A stretch of DNA of 64,000 nucleotides from Trichomonas vaginalis G3 (taxonomy: Eukaryota > Parabasalia > Trichomonadida > Trichomonadidae): positions 20,891,645 through 20,955,644 of the forward strand of contig NC_067205.1 in NCBI RefSeq assembly GCF_026262505.1, given 5' to 3'. The translations under genes were made by a program, and so were the position numbers. Shown piece by piece: positions 1 through 11,096 of this stretch (its first letter is position 1; the number at the start of each line of letters is the position of its first letter). Below the pieces are notes generated by a model. The model saw only the letters and a program-made list of their open reading frames with translations, made no database searches and had not been told where the DNA came from.

Positions 1-135
1 ATGATTGAATATTCTGGAATATCTCGAGGTTTGATGATTAAATGCAAAGTTATCAATGCATCTATTAAACATTCCGCTATGAGAAGTATTTGCAATAAAT
101 CATCAAAACTGTTATGGCAACATCTTACTAAATAG
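1..135 (+). CDS. possible 3' end of an unidentified gene, cut by window edge
   Basis: Frame 1 is open from the first base to a TAG at 133-135 (44 residues). It starts with ATG at position 1, so the true start may lie outside the window. The residues (many I, S, K, N) match no family I recognise. An open stretch of this length can arise by chance in such DNA, so support is weak. Confidence 0.2.
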   Translation: MIEYSGISRGLMIKCKVINASIKHSAMRSICNKSSKLLWQHLTK

Positions 136-731
136 AAATATTTTATTATTATTTTTCCCATAGAATATATTTCAAGCGTATGCGATTGATTCCCTTTTAT
201 ATCTGTTTTAAAGATCCTAAATGAGAAAGTTGTACATTGGTATAGAAAATGAACAAATCAATTTTCATCAAATTAGTTAGATTCATTAAATATTTCAATA
301 ATCAATCAAAAACTATAAATTAAATGCTAATACTATGGTGAACATTTTAGTTTTTTATATAATATAGTATATGAATACATAATAATATATAGTCTTTGAA
401 TACATAATGATATATATATATATACATACTAATATTGTCACAAATTCTTCGTTTTCAATATCATTTATGAATGAAATGTTTAAATTAGCAAAATTATACA
501 ACAAATTTCAATAACAAATGCATTCTATTTACAAAACTTGCATATTAAAGATATTTTTATGTAAGAAAGCCTTTATAATTAGTGTTGGAAAGAATCTTAT
601 TATGAATTTGTAAAATGCCACCAAAATAAGATTTTGTCAGAATTGTCAAATGACATTATCGAAAAATCTTTGATTCAAATTTTGAAAACTCCAAAAAGTT
701 GTCAAAATTGTCAAATGCCAAAAGTTAAAAA
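136..731. other. AT-rich intergenic region with a diverged duplicate of the 6.64-6.87 kb spacer
   Basis: No credible gene. An (AT)n run lies at 410-424. Segments around 245-330 and 425-475 resemble 6655-6735 and 6825-6870, the 3' flank of the BspA-like gene (shared words such as CAAATCAATTTT and TCACAAATTCTTC). This points to an old segmental duplication. Near the end, two copies of a TTGTCAAATG word precede the next gene. Confidence 0.5.
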
Positions 732-1277
732 ATGTTGCCTTTATTTGGTTTCTTCTGTCATTGTGCACGCAAATCTTATTCAGTGGCACCTGTTAGTAAC
801 TGGGATGGTCCTGTAACGGTCGATGAAATGAGAACAGCCAACAGTGAAAGAGATTATTCAACGACTGATCTCCAATCAATCGCAAATCAAATAGCTAACG
901 ATTTCCATCTCGAACCAAATAATGTTATTAATTATTTCGCACGTTCCAAGTGGGCTTCGCTTTCCAAAAATCTCTTTTTCAGAGTAGATTTTAACCAAGT
1001 TGAAAAGTATCAAAGAGCCGTCTATCTTGGTGGCACAGTTGTCAAAATTACTAAGTCGAACGGTGTATACACTGTCAATTGTCGCCAAGCAAATGTCCGG
1101 GGAATTGCTCAACCCGATTTTTATAGATCATTTGGAATGCGGAGAAATTCAGCTGTTCCGAATATTAGAATTGCTGTCAGGCCCACCGATCGTATATCAG
1201 GTGAAGACATCACAAGAATATACAACACTTTATACAGCAAAATTGAAGGCCAGCTAAACGCATACAAAGCAATTTAA
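732..1277 (+). CDS. conserved hypothetical protein, local three-copy family (copy 1)
   Basis: This encodes 181 residues of unknown function. Residues ~35-110 align with the copies at 5191-5802 and 9703-10317 on the other strand; shared blocks include ERDYST.DL.SI..QI...F.LE and GTV.KITK.NGV.TVNCR, and the C-terminal KIEG..N.YK.I. The segment before the first glycine-rich block is helix-rich and could be a helix-turn-helix, but that is a guess. The start is supported by the word TTGTCAAATGCC just upstream, which precedes the start of all three copies. The region after the conserved TVNCR block diverges strongly and is shorter than in copy 3. No signal peptide or membrane segment is evident. 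Confidence 0.55.
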   Translation: MLPLFGFFCHCARKSYSVAPVSNWDGPVTVDEMRTANSERDYSTTDLQSIANQIANDFHLEPNNVINYFARSKWASLSKNLFFRVDFNQVEKYQRAVYLGGTVVKITKSNGVYTVNCRQANVRGIAQPDFYRSFGMRRNSAVPNIRIAVRPTDRISGEDITRIYNTLYSKIEGQLNAYKAI

Positions 1278-2089
1278 ATTAAAATTTTAAATTTATTGCT
1301 TAATAATTTGATGAAATCAATAATTCAATGCCTTTAAATTAAAGTTTAATTTTATTTTATATTGAAATTTTAAAATTTTTCAAACAAATTTCAAATTTTT
1401 TTACAGAAGGACAATATCTTAGATTGTACCTTCATGAACAAGAAACCATTTTATTATTGGATTGATTAATATACCCAGTTCTGTAGCATTTTTGCTCTTT
1501 TTGTTACAATTTTTACATTAATATGGCCACATGATAGAGTTCTTATGATAATTCTCACCAAATAAGATTTATTACAACTTCCACAGTATTTAATTTATAA
1601 TCGTGATTTTAAAAAACGGTTGGGATTTCCCCTATTATAGTTGGCAAATAAATTATTAACAAGATTGAAATAACAAATTAATTTTTCATTTAAAAAAATA
1701 CATGTTTAGTTAATATAATTATTGACACATCATGCAATACCTTGTACTATGAAAGTAAATAATTTCACCATTTATAATTTCATTTAATTATTGAATAATC
1801 TCAGTTTTCTATTTCCAAATCAATTTAAATATGAGTAATATATGAAATTGACAAGTTTTATCTGATAATAACACATGCCATTTGATTTGATTATAATTTA
1901 ATCACTACATCAAAAATATCGTTTTATTTTGAAATATGAGTCGTTTTTTAATTGAAAAAGAAATCAAAAATCCAATGTAGTTATTTTGGTATTCATGTGA
2001 TTCAATTGAATCATATGAATGCTTAAAATGACTCAATCATTTATAACAATGGAAAATGCATATGAACCAAAAATTTTTTCAATATTTAA
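1278..2089. other. AT-rich intergenic region, nothing recognised
   Basis: About 0.8 kb with no open frame that looks coding, no inverted repeat I could pair and no RNA gene. The TAA at 2087-2089 closes the frame that then stays open through the following pseudogene. Confidence 0.5.
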
Positions 2090-3076
2090 GCAGCTTTATT
2101 TTTTGTACCAAATATCCATTTTAAACTGAGCGAATGGTATGATGCTTATCATTCTAGACCAGATCCTTCTCCAATTTACACATCAAAAGCAAATTATCGG
2201 TTTGGGTCAGGAAAAATTTATATTAAAAATGTTAAATTCTATGATATGGGTGAAAATGGTGTGATATATATGAATTCTCGTGATCTTCAATCTCTTATTT
2301 CCACCTGTTCTTTTGAAAATTCATCAAACACAGGAGCAGGTTGGTCAATTTATATTGAAAAAGGAGAGTCTGTACTACGTAAGATATGCAGTATTGGTTC
2401 CGAATCAAGTAGTTTTGGACCATTTTCATTTCTCCAGGTGACTGATTCTAATAGAATAAACATTGTATCTCAATCCTCGATATGTTACAGCAACAGGGGC
2501 ATTAAAAAAGGACAAGCAACAATAGGATTAAACTCTGGGAAAATAGAATTTGATCATAATAATCTTACAAATAACTATGCTGATTATTATTCGGCGCTTT
2601 GGATGGGTGGGGCATCTTTATCTGCTGCAAATATTGATTTTTCATCATTTGATAAGAATGATGGCAATAGTATGTTATGTGATACTAGTATTCCCGCTAA
2701 ATTTAAAAACAGTTTAATAACGAATAATAAAATAATTGAACCATTTGTTTATTCAGGAATGATCATTGTAGAATTAAAAAATGAAATGACATTTGATAAT
2801 TGTCATATTTCATCAAATGATCAAGGTTATGATTCATTATTTGGAACCTCTTCTCAATTTGATTCAATAGTTATTGCTAATTCATATATATTAAATACCT
2901 CCACTCTCTATTCGGGAGAAGGAAGATTTTCTTATAAAAATACAACGATTAATCTTGTTTTAAGTCTCGATCCTGCAAAGCTATGTTCTTATGAAGTAGT
3001 CATAATTAATCCAGGATCAATGAAATCATTTAAATCAAAAATGTTTTTTAGCATGACAGAAACCTTTTTGAACTAA
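2090..3076 (+). pseudogene. beta-helix (Pmp-like) surface protein fragment, start codon missing
   Basis: The frame is open from 2090 to the TAA ending at 3076, but the first ATG is at 2246, well inside the part that aligns with the tandem paralogue at 3478-4461 (EWYDAYHS.PDPS, then IYIKN.KF, GENGV, FENS.N, FDKND). The protein is rich in Asn, Ser and short F-x-N type repeats, as in right-handed beta-helix surface proteins of the polymorphic-membrane-protein style that are abundant in Trichomonas. No signal peptide or transmembrane anchor is encoded, so it looks like a 5'-truncated copy. The family assignment is an inference from composition and repeat pattern. A translation start at 2246 (276 residues) cannot be excluded. 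Confidence 0.5.
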
Positions 3077-3477
3077 ACTGTTTTTCATTTTATAAAAATA
3101 CAGAATAAAATTATCAATTTGCGACGATAAAAATTTTCTATTGAAATAAGTCGGTATGGAAATTTGACAATTTACAAAATCGACTTTTTTATGACAGCCA
3201 TTGTAATTTGTAATTTTTATATCTTGAAAGAGTTGAGAATCAATTTCTCCTTCCTTTTGAATTACTTCATACATAATAAATTTTACAGGCCTGGCATTTT
3301 TATTTTTTTTTAAGACCTGGCATTACACATCTTTATTCATCACGCGACTCCTCAATAACAAAATGAATTAAGATAATATGTATAAACAGATAACACAGTA
3401 TTTCTAGCATTCAGATAGTTCAATGTTCGAAATTAAATCTGAATTTTAATTCAGATTTTAATTATCAAGAGGGTATA
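3077..3477. other. spacer between tandem beta-helix pseudogenes
   Basis: AT-rich spacer. The word CCTGGCATT occurs twice at about 3292-3325 around a T-run. A 79-codon frame on the minus strand (3035-3274) has no recognisable features and overlaps the end of the previous gene. No promoter-like element is evident before the next frame. Confidence 0.4.
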
Positions 3478-4461
3478 TTGCCAGTTAAAAAGAGTGAATG
3501 GTTCGATGTTTATCACTCAGAACCTGATCCTTCCCATATCTACACTGAAAGGAAATTATATTCAAATCTAAAGGGACAAGTTTACATTAAAAATATTAAA
3601 TTTGTCAACTTGGGAGAAAATGGTGTAATAAATTTATCATCTAATGATATCAAATTTTTGATTTCTACGAGTTTATTTGAAAATTCGACGAATTCAGATT
3701 CTGGAGGATCAATTTTTTTCGAGCAAGGAGAATAAGCAATTCAAAAAGTTTGTAGCTTCAGTTCTAAATCAAATTCTCAAGGATCCTTTTCATATGTATC
3801 CGTGTCAAATTTTGACAGTGTTCACAAATTTTCAGAAACAACGGTTTTTTATTGTAATCGAGGTGAAAATATCGGAGATTGTAATATTTATTTATCTGAT
3901 GGAAAAATTACATTTGAACAAAACAATATATCAAATAACTTTGCAAAAATTTGTTCAGGCATCTGGATGACAAGTTCAACTTCAACTTCACTTGTCAATT
4001 TTTCACTTTTTGATAAAAATGACGCAACTAGTATGATATGTGGATCATCTATTTCTGTTAACTATAAAAATAGTATATTTTCAAATAATAAAGTAATAAA
4101 AGCTGGAGGATATCCAGGAATGTTGACAGTTGGAGATTTATCTGGAGGTAAATCAGCATCATTTGATAAATGTATATTTGTTGGAAATAATCAAGGATCT
4201 GATTCATTATTTGGAACATATAATAGCAAAGATTCTATTACGATCACGAAATCATATATTTTGTTAAATTCAACTATCCATTCTGGGGATGGAAAATTTC
4301 AAAAAAATAACATGACCTTAGATTTCCAATTAGATCTTGATCATAACTTGTGGTGTTTATTAGGTGATCGATCAATTTTTTATAAAAAATCTAATGAATT
4401 ATCATATAACTTTAAATCTGTACTTCCTAGAGAAAAAATTTTAATTGGTTTGAAAAAATAA
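3478..4461 (+). pseudogene. second beta-helix (Pmp-like) fragment with in-frame stop
   Basis: This is a tandem paralogue of 2090-3076. A single frame runs from about 3478 (no ATG; the first codon of the aligned block follows a TTG) to 4461, interrupted once by TAA at 3733-3735. Alignment with the neighbour continues smoothly across that stop, so the lesion is a point nonsense change, not a frameshift. Downstream blocks match the paralogue: CNRG, F..NN.SNN.A, F.LFDKND..SMICG, NNQG.DSLFGT. The GGSIFF segment just before the stop resembles the GG-A-I signature of Pmp repeats. Neither tandem copy has a start codon in the aligned region, so both were probably dead on duplication. Confidence 0.5.
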
Positions 4462-5190
4462 AACATCTATTTTCCAAGAATTATATAATACGTCAAAATC
4501 ATAACAAAAAAATACAATTCCGGATCGAAATCATATCAAAGTGTCAAATTCAGGCAATATTATCAATTTTTTGAATGGTCATATTGATAATCTAGTGTAA
4601 TGTTTATTCCAACACTGCTCTCAGAGTTTGCCTTGTTATATTTTCAGAACTTCTCTATATAGAAATTTGACAAATTTGGAATTATCTTGATTTTGATTAT
4701 TTTTGCTTATTATGACCAACGCATATTTATTGTAATTGATAAACGATACTCTCGAATTATGATAGTCATCCCGAACTTCAAGATTTCATCCAATCTAATT
4801 TTCTTCCCATATACGCAATGAATTATTCTATAAAAGTAATTAAATAAACGTGTAAAGAGTGCACTTATGCTCCTATGACATGGTCTTCAATTCAGATGTT
4901 TAAGGTTAATTTTCAATGACGCTTCACGCCAGTTGTCAAAAATTTGAATTAAAGTCAGATGGGAGTAAGTGCAGCCTTAAGTAAAAAAGTTATTCTCTCA
5001 AGACTCTTAATTGTCTCATAAAAAGCATTCTAATTCAATGGAAATTGCTTCAATTAGATGGGAATGATATGAAACTATTCCTAAATTTCAAAGAAATGAT
5101 GTTATATAAAAATTTAAAAGATAAAATTACATTAAAAAGATAATAAGAAATATATCTTGTATGTTTATTCTCTGAAGAATACAATCATAT
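4462..5190. other. intergenic region with a small degenerate inverted-repeat element
   Basis: No gene. Around 4855-4981 the ends form an imperfect inverted repeat: left GAGTGCACTTATGCTCCTAT, right (reverse complement) TTAAGGCTGCACTTACTCCC. The right end resembles the TTAAGGGTGCAC end of the element at 5960-6182, so this may be a decayed ~125-bp relative. The rest is AT-rich. Confidence 0.35.
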
Positions 5191-5802
5191 TTAAATGGAT
5201 TTATATGTGTTAATGAGGCCTTGAATTTTGCCATTCAGTTCATTGTAAATATCAGATATTGCTGCCGCAGAAAGTGGCTGCCATGGTTTATACAAGCAAA
5301 GTTTACGGTCTAAGCCACTTTTCATTAAAGTAGAAAGAGGGACTCTCTTCATTTGCCCTAGTAGTTGTAATACTGCATATAGTTGGGTATCAAGAATGTT
5401 GCAGGATGATTTTGCCATGCGACAATTTACAGTGAAAACTCCATTTGTTTTGGTAATTTTGATAACAGTTCCGGCCAATATTACAACTCTATAGCCTTCT
5501 TCTTGCGCATTAAAATCAATCCTGTTAAAAAGTTGTTTGGGATATGAACTCCATTTATTGAGATTAAAATAATTCTGAACTCAATGTCTTTCAAGATTGA
5601 ACTCGTTAGAAATTTGATCAACAATTGAATTTAGATCACCTGTGGAGTAATCTCTTTCAAGATTTTCAACTTTAGGAAAAACGATGCTATAAGGCTTTGC
5701 CGCATTAGCAATTGGATAAAAAATTCTTCGGGATTTCTTTGGTTCTTTAAGAAGAATCTGATTATAACTTTTGGCTTGATTTAAAAGAAAAGCGAGAAAC
5801 AT
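5191..5802 (-). pseudogene. conserved hypothetical family, copy 2, single nonsense codon
   Basis: Same family as 9703-10317 and 732-1277. The ATG at 5802 follows the family word TTGTCAAATGCC. The frame runs to a TGA at 5581-5583, where copy 3 has AGA (CAT-TGA here, AAT-AGA there). Reading through that stop, the same frame continues to the normal end at 5191 with the conserved GTVIKITKTNGVFTVNCR block and a C-terminal NTYKSI. One base change therefore separates it from an open gene. The segment between the TVNCR block and the C-terminus is unlike copies 1 and 3, which suggests a variable region. Coding and ~60 bp of 5' flank are close to copy 3, so the two are recent duplicates in the same orientation. 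Confidence 0.6.
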
Positions 5803-5959
5803 TGTGGCATTTGACAAAAATTGACAAAAATAAAATTCACGATAAAAATTCACTCAATTGTTTACAGTCTGGGCAAACAAAGGCCATCGTTAATGGGCCA
5901 TTGCAAAAATCGGAGAGTTTTGAGATCATTTGCATTTTTCGATTTTTTTCCGATTTTAA

Positions 5960-6182
5960 GGGTGCACTGTAAGCGGTTTGACACTCCTTTCTAAATTTCC
6001 ATCATTTCAAGAAATATTTCTTTAATTTTTATAATGTAGATTAGTGATAATATACAGATGGATAATAAAAGAAGAAAATTGAAAAATGTTTAATAGGTAA
6101 GGAGTTATAATTAGAAAAGATTTAGCCTTAAATGTCCAATTGATCGAAATTGAGGGTCTGTCAAACCGACTACAGTGCACCC
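5960..6182. mobile_element. 223-bp MITE with TTAA target duplication
   Basis: The ends are inverted repeats: left GGGTGCACTGTAAGCGGTTT, right (reverse complement) GGGTGCACTGTAGTCGGTTT, extending through GACA. TTAA flanks both sides (5956-5959, 6183-6186), the target duplication expected for Kolobok or piggyBac-type elements. There is no coding sequence, so it is non-autonomous. Assignment to a superfamily rests only on the TTAA and is tentative. Confidence 0.7.
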
Positions 6183-6186
6183 TTAA

Positions 6187-6864
6187 CAGTTGGTTGATCA
6201 AAGGTTTTTATTGGCCAATATTTTTATATTAATTAAAATCTAATATCTGCGAATTTTATTACAAAATAAATTGAGAGAAAAGTCATTATTTTTAAATTAA
6301 TGATTACAAATGAATATAATGATAAATATTTTTAAAATAGAATAGCCTTGCATAACTTCAAATAATAATCTTTTCAGAAAAGTCTTGTTAGAAGTATTAC
6401 ATGATAACTACGTCCATTTTATATGCAAATCATTAAGTTTTTAGTTGAATTTAATTTCAAATATTTTCAAATTTTAAATATTAGGCCTGATTAAATATGA
6501 ACAGATATCTGTTCAAATCATATTGATGTAAATCATTTTTCATAGAATATGATTCCGAATAGAATTTATCAAAATAATCCATTTGAATATTCTTCAATCA
6601 TAACAAAATTATCCTAATTAATTCATTCAAGTTCTCTTAATTTCAGATATTTTCAAATCAATTTTCCTCAAATTGGCTAAATTCATTAAATATATCAAAA
6701 AATTCTATATTCTGAAATAAATACTAATTAACTCTGGCGTATAGTTTCGTTTTTTAAAGATTATTTAATGGTTATGGACAATATCTGAGATTAATATCAA
6801 TAATAGCAGTCTCCGTATAGATAATAATATACTAATATTCTCACAAATTCTTCATTCTCAATTT
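6187..6864. other. intergenic region downstream of BspA-like gene
   Basis: AT-rich, no gene seen. Its last ~220 bp resemble 245-475 at the left of the window. No terminator-like structure is recognisable. Confidence 0.45.
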
Positions 6865-9350
6865 TTATTGTAAGTACATAACAATAAAAACATGAAGCTG
6901 GGGTATATTAATTGGACGGCACTGAACTGAACAGATTTTATTAACAGGACAATTACTATCAAAGCTCTTCTCGCTGAAAGAATTTTGAAGGAATATGTTT
7001 TTTACCGATGCTGGACATGAGATAGTTCCGCATTTGTGAAGAGATGGACAGTCTTCGAATGAGTTGGAATTGATGCGTTGCAGACTTGGTGAGTTGAAGA
7101 AGAGGAATTCGAGGTTGATACAACCTTTGAATGATTCATAACCAATCTCTTCGATCTGGTTACCGTTGAACAAGACACGTGTAAGTTTAGACGCACCCAT
7201 GAAAACATAATTTCCAATAGTGCGCATGCTGGTTGGAATGATGAATGTGTTGATGTTTGAGTTTGGAAGAAAGAAGATGATCTTAGTCTCATACCAGTCG
7301 GTAAGTGCACCACCTGAGAAGCGGAAATGACCTTCGTGTGGGTCAAGTGTGATGCTAAGAAGGTCAGGACAGTTGCTGAAACATCCACCTTGAACGATAT
7401 TGAGAGATCCGTTCAGACCGATGAAGAAGTTTCGAAGACTGATGCAGTTTGCGAATGCACCATATCGAATAGTTTTAACACTGCTCGATATGTTAACTGA
7501 AATAAGGGATCTGCAACTGTCAAATGCATTATCATTAATTGTAACACATCCATGTCTGATATTGACTGACTCTATTGAGTCTGATGACAGGAAACAACTT
7601 TTAGGGATATCACATGGTGCTGAAAACTTAATAACTTTTGTTTTGTAAAAACACTTGTAATCGAGGAATCTTATTGTTGATGGAAGTATTGCCAAAGTTA
7701 AGCTTGAACCACTAAATGCTTCTTCCAGGATTTGCTTTAGATTTGTCTTATCTAATCCAATGTCACCAATAGATGTACACCCATAAAATGCATACTTGTT
7801 GATTAATTGAATTGATGTTGGCAAAGTTATTGTTTTGAGTTTAAGGCAGTTATTAAAGCAGTCAACTGGAATCTCAGTTATCATGGTACCTGTGAATGTG
7901 ATTGTCGTCAGCATTAAGCAGTTCCTGAAGCATCCTGTTCCAAGGGACTTCAAAGATGCTGGAAATGAAACGGTTCGAACTGAAGATCCTAAGAAAACTT
8001 CTCTTCCAATTGTCATCTCAGAACTACCTGAAAATTGGATGCTCTGGATAGACGATGATTTAAAAACTGAATCAGAAACAGTAGTACATTCAGAAGGTAT
8101 GGCTACTGATGTTTGTGCATTTTCGAAGTACTCCAATAATTTTTGCTTGCCACTTACATAAAACAAGCCATTTTCCATGTAAAAGTTATTGTTATTAGAG
8201 CAATTGAGAACAAATGTTGATCGAACACCTTTAAATACTGAACTTCCCATTGTTGTCACACTTGAAGGCAATATCATGTCATTTAATTGTTGGCAGCCAA
8301 TGAAAGCTGATGACCCAATTGTTGTCAGACTGGGAGGAAGTTTGATATTTTTCAATGAACTGCATCCAGAAAAAGCTCCAGATCCTATAAATGTTATCAA
8401 ATCATTTACGGTGACATTTTCAAGCTTACCACAACCAGCAAAAGTTGCATCTTCAATACGTGTTATCTTAGAATTATATTCAAATGATGTGATTCGTGTT
8501 GACACAAAAGCATGTGTTTCTATTATTTCTATATTTGGATGGATAATTATTTTTGAAACTTGGCTATCTCGAAAGCAGTTATTACTGATATAAATTACAA
8601 ACAATGGAATTGTGTATGATCCTGACATAATGTATGAAACAAGATGTAATGTGTTGTTGTTATTTCCACTGTAAATAACTTTACCATCTGATCTAAAATT
8701 TGGATTTCTTGAATCAACATCAAATCTCTCAATAGGAACACCTGAAAAGGCTGATGGAACAATTAATCGAACTTTTTGAGGTATAAAAAATATTTTAATT
8801 TTGTATAATAAAATGCATCAGAGTCGATTTCTGTAAGATTGGAATTTGACATTATTGTAACGGATTCTAGATAATTATTAAAAACTCGCATATGAGAACC
8901 AGACCAGCCATAAATTTTTTCTAAGGAATCTGGAAATACAACTAATTTCAGTGATTCAGTATTATAGAAACACCCAGATCGAAGCTCTTTGATATTTTGG
9001 GGAAATTTAATGTTATTTAATCGTCGTGAATTGGAAAAAAGAGAGCAATTTAAGAATGGAAGATTATTGCATGTGTGCATATCGATAGTTTGAAGAGAAC
9101 TGTATGAGAAAACCCATTCGTCGATCTCGTGAACAGCTGAATTATCTTCAAAGGATATTGAAATAATGGATGAACGGCAGCCATCAAATGAACTTTTATA
9201 TGTGCTATCACCGCCACGAATGATTTCAACACTTGAAGGAATAACAAAATGTTTAAGATTTGATGGAGTACTGATAATGACCTTTCTTGACTCTGAGTCA
9301 TACTCAACACCATTTGTTGTATCCTCATACTCTAATAAAAATAAAATCAC
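6865..9350 (-). pseudogene. BspA-like leucine-rich repeat protein, one frameshift
   Basis: Two open blocks (9350-8763 and ~8790-6865) encode successive TpLRR/BspA repeats of the form I..x.F..C..L..I.LP.S...IG, for example GSGAFSGCSSL and SSAFIGCQQL. They are joined by a one-base shift in a run of six A (8785-8790, plus strand). Just 3' of it, the second frame reads without a break through a further LRR-like segment before the first ATG of that block at 8628. The gene would encode about 825 residues. The first block has no in-frame ATG (it opens after TAA and begins near GTG 9350), so the 5' end is also damaged or lies in another frame. BspA-like proteins are a huge Trichomonas family, many of them surface proteins; no transmembrane segment is evident here. 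A sequencing error in the A-run is a real alternative. Confidence 0.7.
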
Positions 9351-9702
9351 TAGTTAGTTGCTTATGAAAGTAAACTAACTAAAACTATTCTAGTATGTAA
9401 TAAAACAAACTGAAGGAAAAGACATCATATGGAAAAATCAATTGCAAAGAAAAATAACCTTAACCATCTTCAGGGTAATATTCTCTTAATTTTTTGACAT
9501 CCAAGATTTATATTTATATTGTAAGAAAGAGACAATCCAACGAATTCCAGCTGTTCAATATTATTATTTGCCACGTTTACTGCTGACATTAAAACATTCT
9601 CAAAGCATTAATACATATATAAATATCACCTAAGTAGTAAAAATGTGCATATAGGAAGAATAAAAATGGTGTATTTATTCTTGGAGGGGAAATAATCATA
9701 TT
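9351..9702. other. intergenic region containing a 29-bp fragment of the USP gene
   Basis: No gene. Positions 9519-9547 are identical to 11200-11228, which lies inside the USP7-like coding region; the shared run contains GTAAGAAAGAGACAATCC. It reads like filler DNA captured during a repair event. Confidence 0.5.
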
Positions 9703-10317
9703 TTAAATGTTTTTATAAGTATTAACGAGTCCTTCAATTTTGCTATTCAACTCGTTATAGATATTAGTAATCTCTTGCGGCGAAAGTGGTTCCCATGGTT
9801 TATTATAGAACATCTTATGTTTATAAGCAAATTCATATAATGCTGGAATAGGAATTGCAACAGAATCCTTTTGAAAATTAATAAATTCTTGTAATTTCTT
9901 GTTATTATGAAGGTTGCAGGAAGATTTTGCCATGCGACAATTTACAGTGAAAACTCCATTTGTTTTGGTAATTTTGATAACAGTTCCGGCCAATATTACA
10001 ACTCTATAGCCTTCTTCTTGCGCATTAAAATCAATCCTGTTAAAAAGTTGTTTGGAATATGAACTCCATTTGCAAAGAATAAAATAATTCTGAACTCTAT
10101 TCCTTTCAAGATTGAACTCGTTAGAAATTTGATCAACAATTGAATTTAGATCACCTGTGGAGTAATCTCTTTCAAGATTTTCAACTTTTTGATTAATAAT
10201 ACCCAATGGAATATTGTCATTAGTAATTGGATGCAAAACTCTTCGGTGTTTCTTTGGATCTTTAAGAAGAATTTGGTTATAGCTTTTCGCTTGATTTAAA
10301 AGAAAGGCAAAGAACAT
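9703..10317 (-). CDS. conserved hypothetical protein, local family copy 3 (intact)
   Basis: 204 residues counted from the ATG at 10317. This start is chosen because TTGTCAAATGCC precedes the equivalent ATG in all three copies; an upstream in-frame ATG at 10368 is not conserved in copy 1. The N-terminus (FFAFLLNQAKSYN) is mildly hydrophobic but too short and polar for a clear membrane anchor. Conserved core: ERDYSTGDLNSIVDQISNEF, then FNRIDFN, GTVIKITKTNGVFTVNCR, and C-terminal ITNIYNELNSKIEGLVNTYK. I recognise no named domain. It is the only family member here that is full length and open, so it is the best reference for the group. Confidence 0.6.
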   Translation of the reverse strand: MFFAFLLNQAKSYNQILLKDPKKHRRVLHPITNDNIPLGIINQKVENLERDYSTGDLNSIVDQISNEFNLERNRVQNYFILCKWSSYSKQLFNRIDFNAQEEGYRVVILAGTVIKITKTNGVFTVNCRMAKSSCNLHNNKKLQEFINFQKDSVAIPIPALYEFAYKHKMFYNKPWEPLSPQEITNIYNELNSKIEGLVNTYKNI

Positions 10318-10540
10318 AATGGCATTTGACAAATTTTTGTCAAAAATAAGATTCAAGTCAAAATTCACTCAATTGTTTACAGTCCGGCCAAACGAAGGCT
10401 ATCGTTAAAATCCGAAATTTTTCGCTGAATTTTGTATGATACTGACATTATGGATGAGACAAAACTTAGTACGTTGTTGCTATTTTCCAGCTACGTTATA
10501 TTATTATCAAAAAAAAATAAAATAAAAAAAATTTTAAAAA

Positions 10541-10740
10541 AGGGTTTTACATGGGGTGCAAAAAATGCGCAAAAACGATTATATAAAATTGAATCTGCGC
10601 ATATTTTGCGCATTTGAAAAAGTTTGGAGTTGACTATTATAAATAATCAAAATCATTAATTTATAAACGCTCAAATAATGTGCAAATTGAATGTAAAATA
10701 ATTGTTTTTGCGCATTTTTTGCACTTGTAGGAAAACCCAA
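10541..10740. repeat. ~200-bp inverted-repeat (MITE-like) element
   Basis: Arms of about 50 bp at 10541-10593 and 10687-10740 are imperfect inverted repeats: left GGGTTTTACATGGGGTGCAA, right (reverse complement) GGGTTTTCCTACAAGTGCAA, both continuing through AAAAATGCGCAAAAAC. The arms are flanked by A-rich runs, so a target duplication cannot be defined. Nothing coding inside. Confidence 0.5.
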
Positions 10741-11096
10741 AAAAAAATAAAAAATAAAAAATAACTTGATCCATATCTAAATATAATGGTGCACATACTA
10801 CTTTCTTGCATGAAGGCATGATATCAATATATGTTTATTGTAATTGCAAAAAAAAGTATAGCATTAATATAAGGTACTAGGTAGTGATTTAAAATAACAA
10901 GCTAGGGTGTCAAAAAATTGAGAGAATGTCAGAAAGTGGTTATTTTTTCCATCTACGTTACAATAGTTTCGAAAAAAAAATAACATTATCATATCCTTCG
11001 CGTCGGTCTCCCTCAATCGTTTCAATTTTTCTGTATCGGACTACTTTTAAATTTAAATATAGAAAAACATTTTATATAACAAAAATAAAAAATAAA
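10741..11096. other. AT-rich intergenic region downstream of USP gene
   Basis: No gene, repeat or RNA recognised. It is the 3' flank of the leftward USP gene. Confidence 0.45.

Noticed and set aside
3035-3274. 79-codon minus-strand frame between the beta-helix genes
   Set aside because: It overlaps the end of the preceding gene and shows no repeat or family pattern.
10432-10617. 61-codon Lys-rich frame
   Set aside because: It runs across a low-complexity A-rich tract and into the inverted-repeat element; no coding signal.
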